A stretch of DNA of 64,000 nt from Parapedobacter soli (GTDB lineage: Bacteria > Bacteroidota > Bacteroidia > Sphingobacteriales > Sphingobacteriaceae), in the NCBI RefSeq assembly GCF_025460835.1, contig NZ_JAMXAY010000029.1:1-64000 (forward strand). The letters are read 5' to 3'. The notes under the pieces were generated by a model. The model was given only the letters and a program-made list of their open reading frames with translations, was not told the origin of the DNA and made no database searches. Shown here piece by piece: positions 37,501 to 44,882 of this stretch (its first letter is position 1; each line of letters opens with the position of its first letter). The position numbers were made by a program, and so were the translations under genes.

Positions 37501-38171
37501 TCGAACAGCGCTACTTATCGCCCCGACCGACGTCGCCCGCCTTGCAACTACCTTGGCAAGGCATCGGTAATTGGTGCTATCCGTTAACCGAGGCGAATAT
37601 CGATGACAGCGGATTGCGGCGCGAGGCGGGGAGCGATGGTCTTTTCCAATTGCCCCAGGGTATTCCATTCCGGACGCCGGGCAAGGTGGATAAATCGAAT
37701 ATCCTGTTCGTTTCGATGTGGGACAATTATCCCGAAGCAGCAACTGTCCCGCTTTCGGGTACGGCAAGCCATGCCTACCTGGTGATGGCGGGTTCGACCA
37801 ATCCGATGCAAAGCCAGTTCGATAATGCGGAAGTGATCGTAACTTATAAAGATGGCTCCGAGGCACGATTGCCATTACGCAATCCAGGTAATTGGTGGCC
37901 CATTGAACAGGATTATTACCGGGATGGCTACGCATTCGTTACCGGCCAACCGCATCCCTACCGTATCCACCTGAAGACGGGTGAAGTGCACCGCGAAGCG
38001 CCCCGTTATACGGCTATCAAAGGTTTTACAGACCGGGCTGTGGATGGTGGTGCTGCGACCTTGTTGGATATGCCGCTGGATCCGTCGAAAGAATTAAAAT
38101 CGTTGACCCTTCGGGCATTGGCCAACGAGGTCGTTGTCGGCTTGATGGGCATCACGTTGAAAACAAATTAA
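34542..38171 (+). CDS. DUF4450-like (alpha/alpha)6 putative glycosidase
   Basis: A large exported protein of 1209 residues (signal peptide about 1-28, ending DGIAQ) that I place in the DUF4450 group of Bacteroidota PUL proteins by memory of its layout. An N-terminal beta-sandwich region (about 30-370) precedes a six-hairpin barrel (about 375-760). Barrel features are MNLVFFDQMLTHFNWTGDTAF, DTDGDGLYDAYCAIWASDALQYSG (acidic cluster expected at an active site), TSAYNYRANRMAAKLARLLGE and NNVALAEALNTALAYWQGGRPE. Then come sandwich domains like those of alpha-rhamnosidases (LFGIHPKALDGELHIRPGLPKDW). The start at 34542 follows the GH28 stop by 2 bases; an in-frame extension into GH28 is rejected. 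No characterised specificity is known to me. The operon implies a rhamnose- or uronate-containing substrate. Confidence 0.7.
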   Translation: MHGGLNSRMVRWCLLLCLLVSVSDGIAQNTWWHGVERQVRYRPEGGDFVIHDGDRRFNRALYGTNTAFRVEAGDLPEFALYLPGVGGNFQLGVIAGNESKWLTEADDIEARYRPGTMIYQIKDALLGRATLQLQVLALADAEGMVLKAQVDGEWPQGVELIALFGGANGKKFSRGGDIGADPESGFYLHADYCDNNTYVLEGHRFRLDYVHGRDGQRRLWGSYPAAAVAQVGDANALASPANVRASDASSQPVLVMAFTPEEATDYHFLVAADSSARYADPEVAFVEAEEARKKLAGRITIHTPDAHINTLGGALAVAADAIWEDPTFLHGAVAWRMRLNAWRGAYAGDLLGWSNRSRRHFESYSRSQVLSPDSAPVVMDTALHLARHLEEMGTAMFSSGYISRNPNNNTRPHHYDMNLVFFDQMLTHFNWTGDTAFVSEMWPYIKRHLAWEKRNFDTDGDGLYDAYCAIWASDALQYSGGGVTHTSAYNYRANRMAAKLARLLGEDGAPYLREAAKIKQAMNSQLWMADKGWYAEYRDLLGNRSVHENPGVWTIYHALDAGVANPFMTYRSLRYIDNHIPHIPIRAHGLEDTTLYTVSTTNWQPYTWSVNNVALAEALNTALAYWQGGRPETAFHLWRSSLIESMYLGASPGNFQQLSFYDARRGELYRDFADPIGVAARTVVEGLFGIHPKALDGELHIRPGLPKDWDHASFESPDIRFAYQRDGWYERYEIVPHGWPSLRLVLDIPARATDLRVVRLNGQPVSWRPDTALGMAHVIVDAPPAASYAVELHWAGDPLEVLSVPDTLCSGTPMLLAPKYARIVGWHDPQDVIQRTSQRDSDWQVHFRPEIGPKTCFVQLQQGQQVWWQAINVVQVRRIEMQRLADHDEGRLRFALRNHGPAISIGIRYNDSEAVQSLTLDTGGYREMELPEAKAVFGTNRIEITDERGKTVLTDELVTWNDGVRHRGSYTAVDMASAFNAHVDAIFEQRYLSPRPTSPALQLPWQGIGNWCYPLTEANIDDSGLRREAGSDGLFQLPQGIPFRTPGKVDKSNILFVSMWDNYPEAATVPLSGTASHAYLVMAGSTNPMQSQFDNAEVIVTYKDGSEARLPLRNPGNWWPIEQDYYRDGYAFVTGQPHPYRIHLKTGEVHREAPRYTAIKGFTDRAVDGGAATLLDMPLDPSKELKSLTLRALANEVVVGLMGITLKTN

Positions 38172-38193
38172 GTAACCCGTTTTTACAACTCAG

Positions 38194-40356
38194 ATGAACA
38201 CTTTTTTCAAATACGGAGCTTTATTTTTAATCACCGCTGCAATAGGTTGCGGCAGCAATCAAGTGGCTATCGACCGCCATGCGGTTGTATCCCGGCACAA
38301 TGTGGTCAACACGGCCGTCGATTCGCTGACATCGTTGACCGTAGGCAATGGCGCATTTGCATTCACTGTTGATGTTACCGGACTGCAGACTTTCCCGGAT
38401 CGGTATGCCAAGGGTGTGTCGCTCGGCACGCAATCCGAATGGGGTTGGGACCGGTTCACCGATACCATAGGTTATCGATTTGAAGAAACGTTGCGTACCT
38501 ACGATTTCAATAACGACGGCCATGAAGCCACTTATAGCGTGCAACATAAAGAAGGCCGGCAGCGCGAGGCGTCCAACTGGTTCCGGGAAAACCCGCACCG
38601 GTTGCAACTCGGTAACGTAGGGTTTGATATTTACGGGCTGGAGGGCCAATTGATGACTCCCGACGATATCACCGAAATCCAGCAGACACTCAATCTCTGG
38701 ACCGGTGAAGTGCACAGCCGATTCAAGGCGTTCGGTGAGCCCGTGGAGGTAACGACCGTGGGCCACCAAGAGACTGACGCGATAGCGGTGCAGACCACTT
38801 CGCCGCTTATCAAAGCAGGGCGATTGAAAATCCGGATACGCTATCCGTATCCTACGGCGCAGTTTTTGGATGAAGCTAACTTTTATGCCCATCATGATCG
38901 GCATCAAACGGCAATTGTGGATAGCGATGTAACACAGGAGCAAACTGCCAGCGCATTGGTGCATAAGATGGATAGCATTACTTATTACACCTTGCTGCGG
39001 TGGACCGAAGGGGCCACCCTTGCCGCCACCGACACTGCCCATTATTATCAAGTGAGCCCGGACACAGATCGGGATGAGTTTGAACTCACCGTGCTGTTCA
39101 GCCCCGAGGCCGGAGACCCCGCGACGTTGCCCGGCTTCGATGCTGTAGCAACGAGCAGCAGCGACGGCTGGGAAGCGTTCTGGTCGCGCGGTGCCGCCAT
39201 CGACTTTGCTGGCAGTACCGACCCGAGGGCCAACGAACTGGAGCGCCGGGTGGTGCTTTCGCAGTACCTCACCAAGGTACAATGCGCGGGTAACGAACCG
39301 CCGCAGGAAACCGGCCTCACCTTCAATAGCTGGTACGGTAAGCCGCATCTTGAGATGCATTGGTGGCACGCGGTACACTTCGCGTTGTGGGACCGCGTAG
39401 ACCTGATGGAAAAGAGCCTTTCGTGGTACGCCGATATCGCGGATAAAGGGCGCGCCCTCGCCGAACGCCAGGGTTACGAAGGGATCCGATGGCCTAAGAT
39501 GGTCGACAACGAAGGGCAGGAGTCACCCTCGTCAGTGGCCGCTTTCCTCATCTGGCAGCAGCCCCATTTCATCTACCTTGCCGAATTGGCTTACCGCGAT
39601 AAACAGGATCCGGCCATCATCCAAAAATACAAGGACCTCGTGTTCGCCACGGCGGAGTTCATGGCCGATTTTCCCACGTACGATGCCGCAAACGACCGAT
39701 ACAACCTGGGAAAGGGCGTTATCCCTTCCCAAGAGGTTTTCCCTAACAGCGAAACCTTCAACCCCACCTACGAAGTGGCCTATTGGGATTGGGCCTTGCG
39801 TATCGCCCAACAATGGCGCGAGCGTGCCGGGATGGAGCGGGAGGCACGGTGGGACGAGGTCATCGATAAGCTGGCCGCATTGCCGCAGCTTGATGGCGTA
39901 TACCTAGCCACCGAAAGTGCGCCCGACTCGTATACGAATGACCGGTGGCGTACCGACCACCCCTCCGTGTTGGGGGCGTTGGGTATGGTGCCGGAGTCGC
40001 CGAAGCTCGACAAGCAGGTGATGGCCAATACGCTGGATAAGGTGTGGGAAACGTGGTTTTGGGATGAGACGTGGGGTTGGGACTTCCCCATGACAGCGAT
40101 GAATGCAGCTCGGCTGGGACGGCCCGAGCGGGCCCTTGACGCCTTGTTTATGGATGTGCAGACAAACACATACCTGAAAAATGGCCATAATTACCAGGAT
40201 GGACGGCTACGCATCTATCTCCCCGGAAATGGTGGTGTGCTGGCTACCGTGGCCATGATGGCAGGCGGTTGGGATGGTAGCGAAGGGGAAACGCCAGGCT
40301 TTCCGAAAGATGGCACATGGGTGATAAGCGCCGAAGGTTTTAAGAAAATGCCCTAA
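38194..40356 (+). CDS. Six-hairpin glycosidase-like lipoprotein, specificity unknown
   Basis: A 720-residue lipoprotein (LITAAIGC, mature Cys about residue 19). The N-terminal about 300 residues form a beta-rich domain opening VSRHNVVNTAVDSLTSLTVGNGAFAFTVD, the style of the N-terminal sandwich in GH65-like and related enzymes. The C-terminal half is an (alpha/alpha)6 barrel with GLTFNSWYGKPHLEMHWWHAVHFALWDR, typical of the GH65/GH95-like active-site entry, and TYEVAYWDWALRIAQQWRERAG, RTDHPSVLGALGM and WDETWGWDFPMTAMNAARLG. No exact family is claimed. It lies between the DUF4450-like and GH106 genes with gaps of 22 and 45 bases, so it is expected to act on the same rhamnose-rich pectin fragments. 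Confidence 0.7.
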   Translation: MNTFFKYGALFLITAAIGCGSNQVAIDRHAVVSRHNVVNTAVDSLTSLTVGNGAFAFTVDVTGLQTFPDRYAKGVSLGTQSEWGWDRFTDTIGYRFEETLRTYDFNNDGHEATYSVQHKEGRQREASNWFRENPHRLQLGNVGFDIYGLEGQLMTPDDITEIQQTLNLWTGEVHSRFKAFGEPVEVTTVGHQETDAIAVQTTSPLIKAGRLKIRIRYPYPTAQFLDEANFYAHHDRHQTAIVDSDVTQEQTASALVHKMDSITYYTLLRWTEGATLAATDTAHYYQVSPDTDRDEFELTVLFSPEAGDPATLPGFDAVATSSSDGWEAFWSRGAAIDFAGSTDPRANELERRVVLSQYLTKVQCAGNEPPQETGLTFNSWYGKPHLEMHWWHAVHFALWDRVDLMEKSLSWYADIADKGRALAERQGYEGIRWPKMVDNEGQESPSSVAAFLIWQQPHFIYLAELAYRDKQDPAIIQKYKDLVFATAEFMADFPTYDAANDRYNLGKGVIPSQEVFPNSETFNPTYEVAYWDWALRIAQQWRERAGMEREARWDEVIDKLAALPQLDGVYLATESAPDSYTNDRWRTDHPSVLGALGMVPESPKLDKQVMANTLDKVWETWFWDETWGWDFPMTAMNAARLGRPERALDALFMDVQTNTYLKNGHNYQDGRLRIYLPGNGGVLATVAMMAGGWDGSEGETPGFPKDGTWVISAEGFKKMP

Positions 40357-40401
40357 TAAGACAATAGCCTGATGGGGAATTACAAACATATCATACTTGA
40401 G

Positions 40402-43155
40402 ATGAAAGCACTCCGTTATTTCCTGTTGTTGGGATATTGTTTTTGCACAATACTTGCAACTCGGGGCCAGCACCATACGCCTTGGCCCGACGTGTCGAAT
40501 ACTGCTAAACCCTGGGCGCGCTGGTGGTGGATGGGGAGTGCTGTGGATGAACATAACGTTTCGCAACTGATGCAAACTTACGCCGATGCAGGGTTCGGTG
40601 GTTTGGAGATCGCTCCGATTTACGGAGCAATGGGGTATGAAAACAGTTACATTCCATTCCTCTCCCCGCGGTGGGTGGATATGCTGCGTTATACGACCGA
40701 CGAGGCTAATCGCCTAGGCATGGGCATTGATTTGACCACTGGTACGGGGTGGCCGTTTGGCGGGCCGCAAGTGAGCGTGGATGATGCCGCGACCCGTGTA
40801 TTATTCCGGGTATTCCATGTGCAGGGCGGGCGGGCGATTACGGATACCATCGTGCCCGCAGACCCCAAACACCGATCTGCCGTACTGCAGTCGCTTACTG
40901 CATATAATGGCACGGCCGACCCGATGCTGCTTACCGACCGGGTTGCCGATGACGGCACCTTGGACTGGACGGCCGGTCCCGGTCAATGGGAGCTCTATGC
41001 CGTTTTCGTTGGTAAGACAGACCAAAAGGTTAAACGTGCGGCACCGGGTGGCGAGGGGTTTACGCTCAATCACTTTTCCGATAAGGCCCTCCATCATTAT
41101 TTAGCCCGTTTTGACAACGCATTCGGAGACAAGCCGCTGGGTGTACGTGCGTTCTACAACGACAGCTATGAGGTATACGGGGCCGACTGGACCGACGGTC
41201 TGTATGACGCATTCCAACGGCGGCGCGGATATGACCTACGCCTGCATGTGCGCGAGTTGCTTTCAACCGACAGTACGGATCTTATAGGCCGCATCAAATC
41301 GGATTACCGACAGACACTGTCGGAATTGTTGTTGGAGAAGTTCACACAGCCTTGGACGGCTTGGGCACATCATCGGGATGGCATCACGAAAAACCAGGCC
41401 CACGGCTCGCCCGGTAACTTGATTGATTTGTATGCTACGGTGGACATCCCCGAAGTGGAGACATTTGGGTCCAGCTTTTTCCCTATACCAGGTTTAAGGC
41501 GCGACAGCGCAGATATCCGCAACGTCGATCCGGATCCCATCATGCTCAAATTTGCGTCGTCTGCTGCAGCAGTTACCGGCAAACCGCTGGTGTCTTCAGA
41601 AACATTCACCTGGCTTACCGAACACTTTAAAACGGCCTTATCACAGTGCAAACCCGAAGTAGAACAAGCATTCCTTGCGGGCGTGAACCATGTGTTCTAC
41701 CACGGTATCACCTATTCACCCGAGGAGGTTACGTGGCCAGGATGGCTCTTTTATGCATCGGTCAATTTTGTGCCCGCGAACAGCTGGTGGCCTCATCTGA
41801 ATGGCCTCAATCAGTACATCGCGCGGGTACAGGCGGTGTTGCAAGCCGGCAAGCCCGATAGTGAGTTGTTGCTATACTGGCCGGTTTATGATAACTGGGA
41901 TGACCCGGATGGGAGGCTCAAGCAGTTTACTGTACATAATATCGATCAATGGCTGCACCCGACTCCTTTTTACAAAGAGGCGAAGCGCCTGATGGAACAT
42001 GGTTATGCTGTAGATTTTATCTCGGATGATCTCCTGTCGCGGGTTTCGGTGCGCGAAGGACTTATCCATACTGCCGATAGCAATACACCGTATAAAGCTT
42101 TGGTTATACCCGTGACGCGGCGCATGCCGGTAGGCACATTGGAAAAAGTACTCCATTTAGTTCGGCAAGGGGCAACGGTAGTGTTGCAAGCCATGCCCGA
42201 AGATGTTCCGGGTTTCGGCGATTATGCCGCTAGGTCTGACCGTTTCAAGGAGTTGCAGAACTTATTGCGGCAACAAGCCAAACTGGTATTTGATGCCGAT
42301 ATCATCCATGCATTACAGTTACAGGGGATCCAAGGCGAGCAGATGGTTCGGCATGGGTTGCCATTTATCCGCCGCAGCACCCCAAACGGTACCTATTATT
42401 TTACGGTCAACCACGGTGCTCAATCCATCGATGAGTGGGTGCCTTTCCAGGCTGCAGCAGGGGGAGAGGCGTTGTTGCTGGATCCGCAAACAGGCGGGTT
42501 TGGCAAGGTAACATGCGTGGAGAGGAATGGCATGTACGGTATACGGGTGCAGCTCCAGCCGGGCGAGGCCCTGCTGGTGAAGTTTGGCGGCAATGAATTG
42601 AAATCGGTACCTGCGTGGCGTTACCTTGGCAAACAAGCAGAGGTAATAACCATAGATAGGGGATGGGAACTCCACTTCGAATCCGGTGGCCCTACACTAC
42701 CCAAAGCCGTCGCGATGGATACGTTGGCATTGTGGACAACGTTAAGCGATACTACGTATCATCTATTTAGTGGAATAGCGGCTTATGAAAGCACATTTGA
42801 TGTGGCCGCGGTGGCAGGAGATGCTGTCTATGTATTGGAACTGGATAACCTTTACGAAAGCGCGCATGTATACGTCAATGGGGTTGATGCAGGCATCGCT
42901 TGGAGTGTACCCTTCCGATTGGAAGTTGGTCACTTGCTAAAGGCAGGTAAAAACACAATTCGTATTGAAGTGGCCAATCTCATGGCCAACCGTATTCGCG
43001 GAAAAGATAGGCGGCATGAAGAATGGCGGCGCTACCATGAAATCAACTTCGTAAGTATAGATTATGAACCGTTTGATGCGTCAGATTGGACCGTGCAACC
43101 ATCCGGATTGGCCGGACCGGTAACCATTGTGCGATATCAGCACAGTTTGTATTGA
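40402..43155 (+). CDS. GH106 alpha-L-rhamnosidase
   Basis: Predicted to release terminal L-rhamnose from rhamnogalacturonan fragments in the periplasm. After a signal peptide (MKALRYFLLLGYCFCTILATRGQ; ATG 40402 is chosen over 40372 for this reason) it shows the GH106 opening KPWARWWWMGSAVDEHNVSQLM, then GFGGLEIAPIYGAMGYE, RLGMGIDLTTGTGWPFGGP and NDSYEVYGADWTDGLYDAFQ with acidic active-site candidates. The middle has KPLVSSETFTWLTEHF and HVFYHGITYSPEE. The C-terminal galactose-binding-like sandwich (LDNLYESAHVYVNGVDAGIAWSVPF, about 815-870) is also typical. At 918 residues it is slightly shorter than many members. It is the last gene of the operon and is convergent with the next gene across a repeat array. 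Confidence 0.93.
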   Translation: MKALRYFLLLGYCFCTILATRGQHHTPWPDVSNTAKPWARWWWMGSAVDEHNVSQLMQTYADAGFGGLEIAPIYGAMGYENSYIPFLSPRWVDMLRYTTDEANRLGMGIDLTTGTGWPFGGPQVSVDDAATRVLFRVFHVQGGRAITDTIVPADPKHRSAVLQSLTAYNGTADPMLLTDRVADDGTLDWTAGPGQWELYAVFVGKTDQKVKRAAPGGEGFTLNHFSDKALHHYLARFDNAFGDKPLGVRAFYNDSYEVYGADWTDGLYDAFQRRRGYDLRLHVRELLSTDSTDLIGRIKSDYRQTLSELLLEKFTQPWTAWAHHRDGITKNQAHGSPGNLIDLYATVDIPEVETFGSSFFPIPGLRRDSADIRNVDPDPIMLKFASSAAAVTGKPLVSSETFTWLTEHFKTALSQCKPEVEQAFLAGVNHVFYHGITYSPEEVTWPGWLFYASVNFVPANSWWPHLNGLNQYIARVQAVLQAGKPDSELLLYWPVYDNWDDPDGRLKQFTVHNIDQWLHPTPFYKEAKRLMEHGYAVDFISDDLLSRVSVREGLIHTADSNTPYKALVIPVTRRMPVGTLEKVLHLVRQGATVVLQAMPEDVPGFGDYAARSDRFKELQNLLRQQAKLVFDADIIHALQLQGIQGEQMVRHGLPFIRRSTPNGTYYFTVNHGAQSIDEWVPFQAAAGGEALLLDPQTGGFGKVTCVERNGMYGIRVQLQPGEALLVKFGGNELKSVPAWRYLGKQAEVITIDRGWELHFESGGPTLPKAVAMDTLALWTTLSDTTYHLFSGIAAYESTFDVAAVAGDAVYVLELDNLYESAHVYVNGVDAGIAWSVPFRLEVGHLLKAGKNTIRIEVANLMANRIRGKDRRHEEWRRYHEINFVSIDYEPFDASDWTVQPSGLAGPVTIVRYQHSLY

Positions 43156-43279
43156 AAAGCAGGTCTTCCAAATCTTTGGAACTGCAGAATGGCTTCTAAT
43201 TCATGAATTATTCAAGCAAAATGGTTCGCTAATAGGCTGGATCTGGCTATGCCCATGTCTGCGGGATGTTCGATTGGCC

Positions 43280-43458
43280 TTCGGCTATTCTTCGGCTGCT
43301 TGCCGAAGGGCAGCCGAACCGTTCCCGAAGCAGTCTCGAAGGATTCTCGAAGGATTCCTGAAGGATTGTCGAAGCGCAGTCGAAGACCACTCGAACAACT
43401 GTCGAACAACTGGCAGCGATTGGCAGTGATCGCTGCCAATTACTGCCAATTACTGCCA
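43280..43458. repeat. Phased 10-11 bp repeat array between convergent genes
   Basis: A short-period array. Two TTCGGC units start at 43280 and 43291. Ten units of form YCGAAS (one is CTGAAG) start at 43303, 43314, 43325, 43336, 43347, 43358, 43369, 43380, 43391 and 43402, exactly 11 bases apart. Two TGGCAG units follow at 43411 and 43421 and three CTGCCA units at 43433, 43443 and 43453, each set 10 bases apart. Several units are inverted relative to others, giving possible stems: TTCGGCTGC/GCAGCCGAA (43291-43299 with 43310-43318) and ATTGGCAG/CTGCCAAT (43419-43426 with 43433-43440). The right end runs into the last codons of the minus-strand GH28 gene. It might act as a bidirectional terminator, but no T-tract is present. 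Confidence 0.8.
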
Positions 43459-44778
43459 AAAGTTTAAAAGGAGTTCGCCGTTTGCCGTGACCCGATCCAA
43501 CAGCAGATTTCGGATGAAACCTTTAGGTGGTTCTTGCTCACCTTCGGCTATGACAGCAACATCCTCGAGCGTGAAATCCGACAGCTTATACTGGTCGGAA
43601 GCCTTGATGCCGAAAAGGGTGTTTGTGCTCATGGCAATACGGCGGAGGGTGATATGTGAGCCATAGCCCAAGCGGATGTCTTTCTCACCTTGCAGGTCGA
43701 AAAACTGGGTCCACGGCCGGATGTCGAGCATAGTCTGGGCGCTGCCTTCGATATCTTCCAATAAGATATACTCATACTTCTGCGGTGTATCCGGCCGCAT
43801 TTTCAGGTGCAGAAGCCTTTGTGCGTCGTTCACCGTGGTTCTTCTCAGGATAATATTCCGGTTGTGGATAGACTCACTGCCGCAGGTGAGTGCACTGTGG
43901 CAGAAGCCAAAGTGGCAGTCCTCGATAATGATGTTTTCGTTTCCGCCATTATTCTCGTCTTGGTCGGCGAAAGGCCCTTTGCCGCCTTTGAGTGCCACGG
44001 CATCGTCATTTACCGACATGTAGCAGTTTTTGATGAGTACATTGCGGCATACGTCCAAATCTATGGCATCCGAGCTCGGCGCCTTCACCGGCGCACGGGG
44101 TGCGAAGATGTGTAAATTGAGTAGTTTCACATGTTCGCACTTATAATAGTGGCTTGTCCAGAACGGCGAGTTGATAAGCCGTATACCCGATACCTGTACA
44201 TTTTTGCTGTTGGATACGAACAGCAAACGGGGCCGCATCTCATCCAGGTTGGTACAGTCGGGGTTGAACGCGCGGCGCAACCAGAATGATTTCCAATACC
44301 GCAGGCCGTTCCCGTCCAATGTACCTTTGCCTGATACCGTAAATCCATCCACGTGGTCTGCATTGACCAGCGCAGCAAAATATTTGCGGTTCTGTCCCTC
44401 TATCCGGGTAGGGAGCAATTCGAAATGGCTGATGTCGTCGCTACCCTTGATTACTGCGTGTTCTTCCAAATGTAGGTGGGTCCCGGGCTTGAAAAATAAC
44501 GAGCCGCTGAGAAAAGTGCCGGCCGGGATGATAATGACACCGCCACCGGCTCCGTACGCTTTATCAATGACCGCCTGTATCTTTTCGGTCTGGAGTACTG
44601 TGCTGTCATTAGCCACCCCATGGTCCGTAATCCGATAGGGTGTGCCCAGCTGGCTTATGTCGGTTGGCGTAATCTGGCGAAACCAAGCCGGAATCGGTGT
44701 GCCATCCGGAAACCGGTCTTCGGCTGCTGCATGAAATGACAAGGCCATTAACAATGCTATACTCGAAAATAATCTCAT
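43450..44778 (-). CDS. GH28 family glycosidase (polygalacturonase/rhamnogalacturonase-like)
   Basis: A second parallel beta-helix pectin hydrolase, 442 residues, with a signal peptide (MRLFSSIALLMALSFHAAA). GH28 organisation is clear: TPYRITDHGVANDSTVLQTE at the N-terminus, SSDAIDLDVCRNV in place of the usual NTDG block, VNDDAVALKGGKG with the Asp pair, CHSALTCGSES at the His block, and QRLLHLKMR at the basic block. The variant SSDAIDLD and HSALTCGSES read more like rhamnogalacturonan-type or exo-acting members than like the GH28 at 33073. Its last codons are formed by the final units of the repeat array. It is downstream of, and co-directional with, the hybrid sensor gene (gap about 104 bases), so the two may be co-transcribed. 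Confidence 0.88.
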   Translation of the reverse strand: MRLFSSIALLMALSFHAAAEDRFPDGTPIPAWFRQITPTDISQLGTPYRITDHGVANDSTVLQTEKIQAVIDKAYGAGGGVIIIPAGTFLSGSLFFKPGTHLHLEEHAVIKGSDDISHFELLPTRIEGQNRKYFAALVNADHVDGFTVSGKGTLDGNGLRYWKSFWLRRAFNPDCTNLDEMRPRLLFVSNSKNVQVSGIRLINSPFWTSHYYKCEHVKLLNLHIFAPRAPVKAPSSDAIDLDVCRNVLIKNCYMSVNDDAVALKGGKGPFADQDENNGGNENIIIEDCHFGFCHSALTCGSESIHNRNIILRRTTVNDAQRLLHLKMRPDTPQKYEYILLEDIEGSAQTMLDIRPWTQFFDLQGEKDIRLGYGSHITLRRIAMSTNTLFGIKASDQYKLSDFTLEDVAVIAEGEQEPPKGFIRNLLLDRVTANGELLLNFWQ

Positions 44779-44882
44779 GGTATGATAACTGGATTTCTAC
44801 TCAATAGCAAGGATAGTAACATTACCAGTTAAATCGAAACGAATGCCGATAAATAACTGCGCAATCGTTGCCAGTTTCCTTT

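Noticed and set aside
43280..43458. CRISPR array
   Set aside because: Units are only 10-11 bases with no repeat-spacer structure and no cas genes nearby.
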